From positions 62,001-126,000 of the forward strand of contig CAJTZS010000005.1 in assembly GCA_910584055.1 (NCBI GenBank): a DNA stretch of 64,000 bases, written 5' to 3'. The translations under genes were made by a program, and so were the position numbers. Position 1 is the stretch's first letter, and every line of letters starts with the position of its first letter. Below the pieces are notes generated by a model. That model was given only the letters and a program-made list of their open reading frames with translations. It ran no database searches and was not told the origin of the DNA. This DNA is from an uncultured Muribaculaceae bacterium (lineage in GTDB: Bacteria; Bacteroidota; Bacteroidia; Bacteroidales; Muribaculaceae). Below, one piece after another: positions 16,320-25,273 of the stretch.

Positions 16320-16509
16320 ATTTGCGACACGGTTAATCGTGTTTTGGAAAGTCCTATGCATGTGAATTGGTCTGTCCTATAAATGGGGAATTTAATGCTT
16401 AAAGCATGATTAGTTGCGATTTACTAAAAAAAATATTTAGATGTAAGTAATTGATAATAAATGAATTACCCCCCCCCGAAAATGATATTGCAAAAATATA
16501 GTAATTTGC

Positions 16510-16541
16510 TTTGGAGAAGAGATAAAAAAACATTAATTTTG
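16510..16541 (+). promoter_or_regulatory. Promoter of a short leader transcript
   Basis: TTTG at 16510-16513 and TAATTTTG at 16534-16541 with 20 bp between. The predicted transcript starts near 16546 and meets an intrinsic terminator at 16641-16676, so a roughly 130-nt RNA is expected. Confidence 0.7.
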
Positions 16542-16640
16542 CCATATGACATGAGGGTGTTGCAGATCGAGGTCTATAACTTCCTCAATGATTGAAAAAA
16601 TCTCAGACTACTGACATATAAAGTTTTTTTGACTTGACTA

Positions 16641-16676
16641 AAGGGGATGTCGCGTGATGTGACGCTCCCCTTTTTT
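16641..16676 (+). terminator. Intrinsic terminator of the short leader
   Basis: AAGGGGA (16641-16647) pairs with TCCCCTT (16666-16672), with further partial pairing inside. Six Ts follow (16671-16676). It ends a short transcript from the promoter at 16510-16541, upstream of the lipoprotein gene. Confidence 0.7.
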
Positions 16677-16726
16677 GTGAATAAATATAAAACGATATAT
16701 TTTGTGAATAAATGTAAAACGATATA
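16673..16726 (+). repeat. 27-bp direct tandem repeat
   Basis: Two adjacent 27-bp units (16673-16699 and 16700-16726) that differ at one base. The core is GTGAATAAAT then TAAAACGATATA. The repeat sits between the leader terminator and the lipoprotein gene. Function unknown; it may be an operator or replication slippage product. Confidence 0.75.
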
Positions 16727-16813
16727 ATAAGAAGTCGGGGATGGCGTTATTATGGTATTGTTTAAAATCGTGTTAATATTATTTGAATAAATACTAACTA
16801 ATTGAAGATAAGA

Positions 16814-17743
16814 ATGAATAGAATAATGTTAGCGGCCTCAGCCGTTGTTTTAATGACGTTTGCATCCTGCAAAAACAATGATGGAGTGTCAACAATGACC
16901 ATGCCTGTAACCACTTATACGATGGTTACGAACACTTTGGATGGAGGCGAACCTGAAGTATCCGGAACTGTATATAGGTTTAACTTTGATCTGATGGCAG
17001 GGAATGTTACGGTTGCAACCGACCTTTCATTGTCCTCAGGCAATAAAACATCATTTATCACCGGCAATATGCCTTTTAATACCGGAATGTATAAGTTCGG
17101 TGAAGGTTATGCAGAGGTAATCGGCATGAAGTCGCTGAAAGCCGGTTCCACAGCAAACCAGTTGGACATAACTGATTTTGAATGTCAGCTCACACCTATG
17201 GCAAACATCCCGCCGTCTATTGATGGACTGCCGAAGTTCGTGTATCCCAACGATTTCCGTTATGCTGTGATGCATTATACCATAGGAGAGAATTATCGTG
17301 CCCGCACTTTCTGGTCCGACATGACCTTCAAAGGCTCGACCACAACAAGATATACAGACGGCGAGGGTACTAACAAGGTTTATACTGATACCGAAGGAAG
17401 TTACCGTGTGGTAATGAATATGAAAGACAAGAAGGCAACTGTGATTCTCTACAATATTAAATTTGCTGAGGATTTTACAGCTCCACTCTCAAACCTTGTT
17501 CTTGAAGGAATGTCATTATCTTTCACTGCCAACGGTATTCGCGTAAGCGGGACAAATATCACGCCTAAAGTATTTGATAAAAGCACCGGCACTGGCACTG
17601 CAAACTCCGAATATGTATTTGAGAGCTTCGACTGTGACATCCTTGGCGATTTGGTCGATTCTTCAATCCGCTATAAGGTCGGGGGGAAATATGACGGACA
17701 ATTTACAGGAAGTTATTTAGAGAAAGTAAAGCAGGAACAATAA
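16814..17743 (+). CDS. Hypothetical lipoprotein
   Basis: 309 residues with a lipoprotein signal (TFASC, Cys19). The rest is beta-rich with many Thr/Ser/Gly. Two halves may be structurally related, one with paired strands around VYRFNFDLMAGNVTVATDL and one around YRVVMNMKDKKATVILYNIKF and LEGMSLSFTANGIRVSG. This would fit a calycin-like or lipocalin-like barrel, but I cannot assign a family. The frame opens at a TTG at 16802; the ATG at 16814 is chosen. It stands alone between a repeat-rich leader and a strong terminator. Confidence 0.7.
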   Translation: MNRIMLAASAVVLMTFASCKNNDGVSTMTMPVTTYTMVTNTLDGGEPEVSGTVYRFNFDLMAGNVTVATDLSLSSGNKTSFITGNMPFNTGMYKFGEGYAEVIGMKSLKAGSTANQLDITDFECQLTPMANIPPSIDGLPKFVYPNDFRYAVMHYTIGENYRARTFWSDMTFKGSTTTRYTDGEGTNKVYTDTEGSYRVVMNMKDKKATVILYNIKFAEDFTAPLSNLVLEGMSLSFTANGIRVSGTNITPKVFDKSTGTGTANSEYVFESFDCDILGDLVDSSIRYKVGGKYDGQFTGSYLEKVKQEQ

Positions 17744-17777
17744 TATAATTGGCTTAGAAACCATTTCATTTATTTAC

Positions 17778-17812
17778 AAAGGAAGTGCATTAGGGATGCA
17801 TTTCCTTTTTTT
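17778..17812 (+). terminator. Intrinsic terminator after the lipoprotein gene
   Basis: AAAGGAAGTGCAT (17778-17790) pairs with ATGCATTTCCTTT (17796-17808) over 13 bp with one G-T pair, then continues into a T-run to 17812. This separates the lipoprotein gene from the nuo-atp cluster. Confidence 0.85.
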
Positions 17813-17896
17813 ATTTATAAGTGTAGGTGTCGAAAATAGGTAAGCAGTTTAAAATAAAGGAAAATTCACAAATTTTAAGAATTTGCGCAAAATCGT

Positions 17897-17928
17897 CTTG
17901 GCTGATTGATTAAAATTTAGTACCTTTG
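17897..17928 (+). promoter_or_regulatory. Promoter of the nuo-atp cluster
   Basis: CTTG at 17897-17900 and TACCTTTG at 17921-17928 with a 20-bp spacer. It lies about 85 bp before nuoA. No other convincing TAnnTTTG promoter was noticed in the short gaps up to nuoN, so this may drive the whole 17-kb cluster. Confidence 0.7.
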
Positions 17929-18012
17929 CAGATAAGATTTGCCCTGCGGTGTGGGGCATCCTTATGAATCGTTAATCGGATTAAAGACTAAAACATTAAA
18001 CTATAAGCAGAT

Positions 18013-18384
18013 ATGAATCTATTGCTGGAGATAGGCAATGGCGCGTTGTCGGTAACGGCGGTTCTCACAGGTGTTGGACTTGTGTTTGCGGCGCTCCTTA
18101 TAGCCAAACTGATTTCTCCGAGATCTTTTTCGGTAAAAAAATCTGAACCATACGAATGTGGTATCCCGACTCGGGGGGAATCAATGATTCAGTTTAAGGC
18201 AGGGTATTATATTTTTGCAATCCTGTTTCTTATTTTCGATGTCGAGACTGTGTTTCTCTGGCCTTGGTCGGTGGTAATGCGCAGCCTTGGTCCGCAGGGC
18301 CTTCTCTGCATCGCTATTTTTATGTTTGTGCTGATTATGGGTCTGGCCTATGCCTGGAAGAAAGGAGCTTTGAAATGGGAGTAG
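18013..18384 (+). CDS. nuoA: NADH-quinone oxidoreductase subunit A
   Basis: Small membrane subunit of complex I. 123 residues with three transmembrane helices (about 8-30, 60-82, 90-112). The conserved loop is present: KSEPYECGIPTRGE, containing the NuoA cysteine implicated in quinone-site dynamics, then FDVETVFLWPW. It is the first gene of the cluster and overlaps nuoB by 10 bp. Confidence 0.95.
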   Translation: MNLLLEIGNGALSVTAVLTGVGLVFAALLIAKLISPRSFSVKKSEPYECGIPTRGESMIQFKAGYYIFAILFLIFDVETVFLWPWSVVMRSLGPQGLLCIAIFMFVLIMGLAYAWKKGALKWE

Positions 18385-18989
18385 ACAAGATTAAAAGCAT
18401 GAAGCGTGAGGACTTCAAGGATAACGAGTATATCGACAAACTTGTAGACGAGCTCAACGCTACCGGTGCCAACGTGGTTGTCGGAAAATTCGATGAACTT
18501 ATCAACTGGGGTATCTCAAACTCCTTGTGGCCGCTTTGTTTCGGCACGAGTTGCTGCGCCATCGAGTTCATGAGCCTCGGGGCGGCCCGTTATGACATGG
18601 CGCGTTTCGGATTTGAAGTTGCGCGTAATTCACCCCGTCAGGCGGATTACGTGATGGTTCAAGGAACGATCGTGCACCGTATGGCTCCTGCCATGCGCCG
18701 TCTCTATGAGCAGCTTGCAGAACCTAAGTATGTGATAGCCTGCGGCGGTTGCGCAGTGTCCGGCGGTCCGTTCAAGAATTCGTATTGTGTCGTGCCGGGT
18801 GTTGACCAGATACTCCCCGTGGATGTCTATATCCCGGGATGTCCCCCGCGCCCGGAAGCCATGTTCTATGGACTGATGCAGCTTCAGCGCAAAATTAAGG
18901 TGCAGAAGTTCTTCGGAGGCACTAACCGCAAGGAGAAGATAGAGGAATTTTTCGCCGAGCATCCCGAAGAGAAGGGAGAAATCGGATAA
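18375..18989 (+). CDS. nuoB: NADH-quinone oxidoreductase subunit B
   Basis: Peripheral subunit of complex I holding the terminal iron-sulfur cluster N2. The four ligands are visible: the tandem cysteines in FGTSCCAIEFM, one in GGCAVSGG and one in IPGCPPRPE. 204 residues. The frame is open from 18264, but the ATG at 18375, overlapping the nuoA stop, gives the expected start. The C-terminus is slightly extended and charged. Confidence 0.95.
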   Translation: MGVDKIKSMKREDFKDNEYIDKLVDELNATGANVVVGKFDELINWGISNSLWPLCFGTSCCAIEFMSLGAARYDMARFGFEVARNSPRQADYVMVQGTIVHRMAPAMRRLYEQLAEPKYVIACGGCAVSGGPFKNSYCVVPGVDQILPVDVYIPGCPPRPEAMFYGLMQLQRKIKVQKFFGGTNRKEKIEEFFAEHPEEKGEIG

Positions 18990-19024
18990 TACATTGAAAA
19001 GTTTTAGATGCATTGACTTTAACC

Positions 19025-20656
19025 ATGAGCGATATAAAAGAAATTATCGGTAAGATTTGTCCGGATGCAACCTTCGAAGAAGGGGAGTGCCTTCTGGTTA
19101 ATGTTCCCGAAAAGAAGTGGTATCCGTTGGCGAAAAGCCTCAAGGAAAATAAAGATCTTGATTTCGATGTGCTTTCCGCCGTAGTAGGTATGGACTGGAA
19201 AGAGACAATCGGAGTTGTGTATTATCTTACCTCCACCTCTCATAACTGGGGTATGGTGGCTGTGAAGGTTGTAGCTGAAAACAGGGATGACGCATATATT
19301 CATAGCGTCAGTGACCTCTGGAAGGTTGCTAATTTCCAGGAGCGTGAGGTATATGACATGTTCGGAATCAAATTTATCAACCATCCCGACATGCGACGCT
19401 TCTTCCTTCGTAACGATTGGGTTGGTCATCCCCTCCGGAAAGACTACGACGCGAATCCCGAATTGAATCCTATCCGTCTTGAGGATGAGGAGAATGAGGA
19501 TGATTCGCGAATTTTTGTGGAAGACGAATCCGGGAAGATTATAGAGAAGCCGAAGAAAGTGTTTGAGAAGGACGAATATGTTGTGAACATCGGTCCCCAG
19601 CATCCTTCCACTCATGGAGTGATGCGTTTCAGGACTTCCCTCGACGGCGAGATTGTAAAGAAGGTGGATGTCGTTTCCGGTTATATCCACAGGGGCATAG
19701 AGAAGCTTACCGAAGGTATGACATATCCTCAGATCCTCCATTTCACAGACAGGATGGATTATATGTCCGCCCATCAGAACCGCCACTGCCTCTGCATGTG
19801 TATCGAGAAGGCTCTCGGTCTTGAGGTCCCCCGCAGGGCGCAGGTGATCCGGACCATGATGGATGAGCTGATGCGTATATCTTCGCACCTGCTGTCGTTC
19901 GGATGCACGGCCATGGACCTTGGTGCAACGACGGCGTTCTTCTATGGTTTCCGTGAACGAGAGATGGTGCTTGATATTTTCGAGAAAACATGTGGCGCCC
20001 GCATGTCGATGAATTATAACGTCATTGGTGGTGTCATAGCCGACCTTCATCCCGATTTCGTGAAAGACGTGAAGCATCTGATAGCGATAATGCCCGAGCG
20101 TCTAAAAGAGTATCATAAAGTTTTCTCAGGAAACCTGATTGCAAAGAACAGGCTTGTTGGCGTGGGAATGCTTAAGAAGGAAGACGCGGTCAATTACGCG
20201 ATCACCGGTCCGAGCGGACGCGGCTCCAATTGGAGTTGCGACTGTCGTAAGAAGCATCCGTATGCGGCCTACGGTGAAGTCGAATTTGACGAGGTTCTTC
20301 TTGACGGGTGTGACTCTTACTCACGCTACATGGTCCGTATGAAGGAAATCGAGCAAAGCTGCCGCATCCTCGAGCAACTTGTAGACAAAATACCTGAGGG
20401 TGAAATCCGCGCTCAAGTTCCCAAGATTGTGAAGCTTCCTGCAGGACGTTGGTATCAGCAGGTTGAGGCAAGTCGCGGCACATTCGGTGTCTATATCGAA
20501 TCTACCGGAGAGAAGAATCCTTATCGTGTGCACTTCCAGAGTCCCTGCTTCAATCTTGTCGGCGTGATGAATCTGACGTGCACCGGTTATATGATAGCTG
20601 ACCTAATCACTATCGGTGCGGCTCTTGACTTCGTGATTCCTGATATCGACCGCTGA
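19025..20656 (+). CDS. nuoCD: NADH-quinone oxidoreductase subunits C and D, fused
   Basis: 543-residue fusion. Residues about 1-150 are NuoC (VYYLTSTSHNWGMVAVKV, EREVYDMFGIKF, HPLRKDYD). Residues about 180-543 are NuoD, with the quinone-site motif GPQHPSTHGVMRF and YIHRGIEKL. The C-D fusion is usual in Bacteroidetes. The frame opens at a TTG at 19013, but the ATG at 19025 is preferred. nuoH follows after 73 bp. Confidence 0.95.
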   Translation: MSDIKEIIGKICPDATFEEGECLLVNVPEKKWYPLAKSLKENKDLDFDVLSAVVGMDWKETIGVVYYLTSTSHNWGMVAVKVVAENRDDAYIHSVSDLWKVANFQEREVYDMFGIKFINHPDMRRFFLRNDWVGHPLRKDYDANPELNPIRLEDEENEDDSRIFVEDESGKIIEKPKKVFEKDEYVVNIGPQHPSTHGVMRFRTSLDGEIVKKVDVVSGYIHRGIEKLTEGMTYPQILHFTDRMDYMSAHQNRHCLCMCIEKALGLEVPRRAQVIRTMMDELMRISSHLLSFGCTAMDLGATTAFFYGFREREMVLDIFEKTCGARMSMNYNVIGGVIADLHPDFVKDVKHLIAIMPERLKEYHKVFSGNLIAKNRLVGVGMLKKEDAVNYAITGPSGRGSNWSCDCRKKHPYAAYGEVEFDEVLLDGCDSYSRYMVRMKEIEQSCRILEQLVDKIPEGEIRAQVPKIVKLPAGRWYQQVEASRGTFGVYIESTGEKNPYRVHFQSPCFNLVGVMNLTCTGYMIADLITIGAALDFVIPDIDR

Positions 20657-20729
20657 CGACGGGAGATTTGTAATAAATCGAATTAGACAAATACAATAAG
20701 CGTATAATCCAAATAAGAGAATAATCAAT

Positions 20730-21809
20730 ATGTTTGATTTCGGAAAATGGACATCAGCATTCAACAGTCTGCTTCTCGGCACAGGCATGCCTGAATGGGC
20801 TGCGGTCTTGATTGAATGTGTGATCATAGCGGTTCTCGTGCTTGCCACATATACCGTGTTAGCTCTTTTCTATATTCTTTATGAGCGTAAGCTCTGTGCC
20901 TGGTTCCAGTGCCGTCTCGGCCCGATGCGTGTCGGAAAGTGGGGACTGCTTCAGGTATTTGCAGATATGTTCAAGATTCTTATCAAAGAGCTTATCTGTC
21001 TTAAAGGTACAGACAGATTTCTGTTCAAGCTTGCCCCATATATCGTGATCACATCTTCGGTCACGATGCTCGCATGCCTGCCTTGGGGAAACGGCCTTCA
21101 GATAATCGACTGGAATATAGGAATATTCTTTATTCTTGCCGTTTCATCTGTCGGGGTATTGGGTATCCTCCTCGCAGGATGGGCGTCAAACAATAAATAC
21201 ACCCTGATTGGTGCGATGCGAAGCGGCGCGCAGATGATCAGTTATGAACTTTCACTGGGCATATCGCTGATGACAATCTGTGTGTTTGCCGGAACGATGA
21301 ACATATCAGAGCTTGTTGCAGAACAGGAGAGCGCCTGGTTCCTTTTCCGTGGTCACATACCTGCAATAATCGCGTTTATAATTTACGTAATAGCAGCCAC
21401 GGCTGAGACAAACCGAGGTCCGTTTGACCTCCCGGAGGCAGAGCATGAGCTTACTGCAGGTTATCATACAGAATATTCCGGTATTCATTTCGGTTTCTTC
21501 TACCTGGCAGAATACCTTAACCTCTTTATCGTATCCGGAATCGCAACGTTGATGTTCCTTGGAGGCTGGATGCCATTGCATATACCGGGCTGGGAGGCGT
21601 TCAACGATATCATGAACTATATACCTTCAATAGTATGGTTCCTTGGCAAGGCATTCTTCATTTCGTTTGTGATTATCTGGTTTAAGTGGACTTTCCCGCG
21701 TGTACGTATCGACCAGATGCTTGCATTCGAGTGGAAGTACCTCATGCCCTTCTCCCTCGCGAATCTTATCCTTATGGCGGTATTTGTGGCGTTGGGATGG
21801 CATTTCTAA
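20730..21809 (+). CDS. nuoH: NADH-quinone oxidoreductase subunit H
   Basis: Membrane subunit next to the quinone cavity. 359 residues with about eight transmembrane helices. Conserved NuoH stretches include ERKLCAWFQCRLGPMRVG, GAMRSGAQMISYELSLG and ETNRGPFDLPEAEHEL. In other Bacteroidales nuoI comes next. Here the next gene, 72 bp downstream, is atpD, and nuoI appears 7 kb later. Confidence 0.95.
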   Translation: MFDFGKWTSAFNSLLLGTGMPEWAAVLIECVIIAVLVLATYTVLALFYILYERKLCAWFQCRLGPMRVGKWGLLQVFADMFKILIKELICLKGTDRFLFKLAPYIVITSSVTMLACLPWGNGLQIIDWNIGIFFILAVSSVGVLGILLAGWASNNKYTLIGAMRSGAQMISYELSLGISLMTICVFAGTMNISELVAEQESAWFLFRGHIPAIIAFIIYVIAATAETNRGPFDLPEAEHELTAGYHTEYSGIHFGFFYLAEYLNLFIVSGIATLMFLGGWMPLHIPGWEAFNDIMNYIPSIVWFLGKAFFISFVIIWFKWTFPRVRIDQMLAFEWKYLMPFSLANLILMAVFVALGWHF

Positions 21810-21881
21810 TTTGAATTAAAAGAAAATAAAAATAGTTATGCTCCTTGAGGAAGCATACCATAGAAACAACAGAAAATTAAT

Positions 21882-23384
21882 ATGAGCGCAAATTTCGGCA
21901 CTGTGACCCAGGTGATCGGACCTGTGATAGACGTCTCTTTTGAGGGTGGTAAAGAAAATATCCCCCCGATTTACACCGCACTGAAGGTGGAGCGCGACAA
22001 TGGCGAGGAACTCGTCCTCGAGGTTGAGCAGCATATCGGCGAAGACACCGTCAGATGTGTGGCTATGGAGAGCACCGATGGCGTGCGCCGCGGCGTGAAG
22101 GTGATGAACCTTGACCGTCCAATAGCCGTCCCCACCGGTAATCAGGTTAAGGGTCGCCTTCTCAACGTTATCGGAGAGCCCATCGATATGCTTGGTGACT
22201 TGAACCGCGACAATCTGCGCGACATTCATCAACCGGCACCCGCTTTTGAAGACCTTGCAATTTCTCAGGAGATCCTTTTCACCGGTATCAAGGTGATTGA
22301 CCTTCTCGAGCCATATTCCAAAGGTGGTAAGATCGGTTTGTTCGGTGGCGCCGGTGTCGGCAAGACGGTGCTTATACAGGAGCTCATCAACAATATTGCA
22401 AAGGGACACGATGGATTCTCGGTGTTCACCGGAGTCGGCGAACGCACGCGTGAGGGTAATGACCTTCTGCGCGAGATGATCGAGAGCGGTGTCATCAAAT
22501 ATGGCAAAAAGTTTGAAGAGGGTATGGAAAAGGGGGAGTGGAATCTCTCCGACGTGGATGAAGGCTCGCTCAAGAATTCACAGTGTACCCTTGTGTTCGG
22601 TCAGATGAATGAGCCGCCGGGTGCGCGTCTCCGCGTTGCGCTTTCTGGTCTTACCGTTGCAGAGCAGTTCCGCGACAATGATGGAGGTGGAAAAGAGGTT
22701 CTTCTCTTTATTGACAATATCTTCCGTTTCACGCAGGCCGGCTCCGAGGTTTCCGCGCTTCTTGGCCGTATGCCGTCAGCTGTGGGTTACCAGCCTACCC
22801 TGTCTTCAGAGATGGGCGCCCTTCAGGAGCGAATCACGTCTACCAAGCAGGGCAGTATCACATCCGTCCAGGCTATCTATGTGCCGGCAGATGATTTGAC
22901 CGACCCGGCTCCGGCTACGACTTTCAGCTTCCTTGACGCAACTACGGTGCTTAACCGTAAGATTGCCGAGCTTGGCATCTATCCTGCGGTGGACCCACTT
23001 GATTCAACATCCCGAATCCTTGATCCGAATATCATCGGCGAAGAGCATTACAATGTGGCTCAGGCAGTGAAGCAGCTTCTTCAGAAATATAACGAGTTGC
23101 AAGATATCATAGCGATTCTTGGTGTTGACGAGCTTAGTGACGAGGATAAACTTGTTGTGGCGCGTGCACGCAGGGCGCAACGTTACCTTTCACAACCGTT
23201 CTTCGTGGCTGAGCAGTTCACGGGTCTTCCTGGTGTGATGGTTCCGCTTTCGGAAACCATACGCGGATTCAAGATGATTCTTTCCGGAGAACTTGACAAC
23301 CTTCCCGAACAGGCATTCCTTAATGTCGGCACAATCGATGAAGCGATTGCCAAGGGCAAGAAGATGCTGGAGGAGGTTAAGTAA
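21882..23384 (+). CDS. atpD: ATP synthase F1 subunit beta
   Basis: Catalytic subunit of F1. Walker A is GGAGVGKTVLIQE (about residue 150). Walker B is VLLFIDNIFRFTQAGSEVSALLGRMPSAVGYQPTL in part. At 500 residues it is longer than E. coli AtpD (460), owing to an insert around EGMEKGEWNLSDVDEGSL, a feature I associate with Bacteroidetes. First gene of the atp set, beginning 72 bp after nuoH. Confidence 0.96.
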   Translation: MSANFGTVTQVIGPVIDVSFEGGKENIPPIYTALKVERDNGEELVLEVEQHIGEDTVRCVAMESTDGVRRGVKVMNLDRPIAVPTGNQVKGRLLNVIGEPIDMLGDLNRDNLRDIHQPAPAFEDLAISQEILFTGIKVIDLLEPYSKGGKIGLFGGAGVGKTVLIQELINNIAKGHDGFSVFTGVGERTREGNDLLREMIESGVIKYGKKFEEGMEKGEWNLSDVDEGSLKNSQCTLVFGQMNEPPGARLRVALSGLTVAEQFRDNDGGGKEVLLFIDNIFRFTQAGSEVSALLGRMPSAVGYQPTLSSEMGALQERITSTKQGSITSVQAIYVPADDLTDPAPATTFSFLDATTVLNRKIAELGIYPAVDPLDSTSRILDPNIIGEEHYNVAQAVKQLLQKYNELQDIIAILGVDELSDEDKLVVARARRAQRYLSQPFFVAEQFTGLPGVMVPLSETIRGFKMILSGELDNLPEQAFLNVGTIDEAIAKGKKMLEEVK

Positions 23385-23433
23385 TATTTTCCGGCATCAA
23401 AAAAATTCTTAAATTTTAAATTATCGAAAATAG

Positions 23434-23670
23434 ATGACACTCGAAATCATATCGGCTCACGAAGTGACCTTCAAAGGGGAGGCAATATCCGTAACTTTAC
23501 CCGGGATGCTGGGATCATTTACGGTCTTGAAGAATCATGCCGCAATGATCTCTGTGCTTGTGAAAGGCAACGTCAGATACACAACTCCGTCGGGGGATGA
23601 AAAATCCCTGGCCATTGAAGGTGGCATCGCCGATGTCAATAATAATGTGATTTCAGTATGCGTCTATTAA
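23434..23670 (+). CDS. atpC: ATP synthase F1 subunit epsilon, short form
   Basis: 78 residues covering only the N-terminal beta-sandwich (LEIISAHEVTFKGEAISVTLPGMLGSFTVLKNHA). The C-terminal helical domain that inhibits ATP hydrolysis in E. coli epsilon is absent. Short epsilon forms are known in Bacteroidetes, so this is probably complete, not truncated. The stop is 17 bp before the chosen atpB start. Confidence 0.9.
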   Translation: MTLEIISAHEVTFKGEAISVTLPGMLGSFTVLKNHAAMISVLVKGNVRYTTPSGDEKSLAIEGGIADVNNNVISVCVY

Positions 23671-23687
23671 CACCAATAACAGAGAGT

Positions 23688-24941
23688 ATGTCGAAAAGGG
23701 TATCCATATTGGCAATTCTGCTGACTTTCATTGCCTTATTCCCTTTCTCTATGTCGGCATCCGGCAACGGTGGCCATAACGAGAATGAGAATCTTGACGT
23801 CAAGGAGATTATTTTCGAGCATCTTGGCGACGGATATGGCTGGGAAGTTCCCTTTGCCCATGTATATCGAATTCCGCTCCCTGTCATTGTCAGGGCGGAG
23901 GACGGCAAATGGTTTTGTTTCTCTTCGGGTGACCTGACGGAGATAGAGGTGACGGAAAACAAGGAAACAGGCAAAATCAAGAAGCATCTTGTGCCTGTGA
24001 TGAAAACGATAGAGAAAGATGGCAAGACCTATCGCTTCATGCTCTCGCATGAGGGATCGAACAAGGATAAGGTCGTGCAACTCATACCGGACGGTGATGG
24101 CTATAGGGAATATCGTCCTTTGGATATCTCGATAACGAAAAATGTGGCAGCCCTCTTCATTGCGGTTTTCCTCGTGACAGCTATGGTGATGGGTCTCGTC
24201 AGATATTATCGCCGCAGAGGCTTGAGGGCACCGAGGAAAGGTATGGGTTTCTTCGAGATGTTGGTTTCATTCGTATATTATGACACCATCAAGAGCACCC
24301 TCGGAGAGAATACGAAGAAATTTGCTCCATATCTTCTCACGTGCTTCTTCTTCATCCTTATAATGAATCTTGTTGGCCTTATCGTTATTTTTCCGGGAGG
24401 AGCCAACTTGACAGGCAATATTGCCGTGACGCTGGTGCTTGCGTTCATGACATTTGTCGTGACCAACATTTTTGGAACAAAACACTATTGGAAAGAGATT
24501 TTCTGGCCGGATGTGCCATTGTTCCTGAAGTTTCCGCTCCCCATCATGCAGGTGATTGAGGTTTTCGGCATATTCACCAAGCCGGCGGCATTATGCGTGC
24601 GTCTTTTCGCCAATATGATGGGTGGACACATAATCGTCATCACGCTCACGCTTCTGATATTTATTTTCGCGGCATTCGGAACCGGAGTTGCCGGAGGGGC
24701 GACAGTTGTTTCGGTTCTTTTCTCGATCTTCATGCTTCTGCTCGATGTGTTGGTAAGTTTCATACAGGCATATGTGTTCACACTCCTTTCAGCGTTGTTC
24801 ATTTCGATGGCGGTGATCAAGGAACATGAGCACAATGCAAAGGATGACGAGACATACCCGCAGCATGAACGCAAAGACCGCGTGGAGATAGCAGAAGAGA
24901 AATCGGTGCTGCAGAAGCTGGCAAAGGAGATGGATGCCTGA
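23688..24941 (+). CDS. atpB: ATP synthase F0 subunit a, long form
   Basis: 417 residues. The N-terminus has a signal-like helix (residues 6-23) and a roughly 120-residue hydrophilic extension not found in E. coli subunit a, then about six membrane helices. The essential arginine lies in KPAALCVRLFANMMGGHI, next to the c-ring. The frame is open from 23658, overlapping atpC; the ATG at 23688 (MSKRVSILAIL) is preferred. The small AtpI-like gene often found between atpC and atpB is missing here. Confidence 0.93.
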   Translation: MSKRVSILAILLTFIALFPFSMSASGNGGHNENENLDVKEIIFEHLGDGYGWEVPFAHVYRIPLPVIVRAEDGKWFCFSSGDLTEIEVTENKETGKIKKHLVPVMKTIEKDGKTYRFMLSHEGSNKDKVVQLIPDGDGYREYRPLDISITKNVAALFIAVFLVTAMVMGLVRYYRRRGLRAPRKGMGFFEMLVSFVYYDTIKSTLGENTKKFAPYLLTCFFFILIMNLVGLIVIFPGGANLTGNIAVTLVLAFMTFVVTNIFGTKHYWKEIFWPDVPLFLKFPLPIMQVIEVFGIFTKPAALCVRLFANMMGGHIIVITLTLLIFIFAAFGTGVAGGATVVSVLFSIFMLLLDVLVSFIQAYVFTLLSALFISMAVIKEHEHNAKDDETYPQHERKDRVEIAEEKSVLQKLAKEMDA

Positions 24942-25008
24942 TGCAATGGCGATGCGGTCATAACTTAGAAAATAATAAACATTAAATAACAATTAAAAAA
25001 TCTGAATT

Positions 25009-25263
25009 ATGTTATCAACTATTTTAGCAGAACTTTCCCTGCAGCCTATCGCAGGACTCGGAGCAGCTCTTGGAGCAGCATTGGCAGCAATCGGCGCCGG
25101 TATCGGTATCGGTAAGATCGGTTCTTCCGCAATGGAAGCTATCGCCCGTCAGCCTGAGGCAGCAGGTGATATCCGAAGCAATATGATCGTGATCGCGGCA
25201 CTTATCGAGGGTGTAGCCCTTTTCGCTGTGATTGTATCCGCTTTGGCATTGTTCATCAAATAA
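25009..25263 (+). CDS. atpE: ATP synthase F0 subunit c
   Basis: 84 residues, two transmembrane helices with a Gly-rich first helix (GAALGAALAAIGAGIGIG), the polar loop ARQPEA, and the ion-binding glutamate in AALIEGVALF. Glutamine and serine at the Na+-coordinating positions (Ilyobacter Q32 and S66 by loop alignment) are replaced by hydrophobic residue and glycine. This points to proton coupling, by inference. It is followed 10 bp later by atpF. Confidence 0.95.
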   Translation: MLSTILAELSLQPIAGLGAALGAALAAIGAGIGIGKIGSSAMEAIARQPEAAGDIRSNMIVIAALIEGVALFAVIVSALALFIK

Positions 25264-25273
25264 ATAGGCAATA

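Larger units (their letters stand above)
15986..16813. other. 828-bp gene-poor gap
   Basis: No credible gene. In order it holds a terminator-like hairpin (16003-16034), A/T homopolymer stretches, a BIME-like repeat (16238-16319), a C9 tract (16469-16477), a promoter (16510-16541), a short leader ending in an intrinsic terminator (16641-16676), and two 27-bp tandem units (16673-16726). Confidence 0.7.

Noticed and set aside
16551..16595. 14-codon frame in the leader at 16.5 kb as a confirmed gene
   Set aside because: Its ATG is only about 5 nt from the predicted transcription start and it has no conserved pattern; kept only as part of a finding.
19019..20077. 352-codon open frame antisense to nuoCD
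   Set aside because: It lies wholly opposite a certain gene, has no recognisable domain and is rich in His/Arg as expected from a mirrored reading of biased codons.
23434..23670. atpC as a truncated pseudogene
   Set aside because: The missing C-terminal domain is normal for short epsilon subunits in this phylum and the start and stop are intact.
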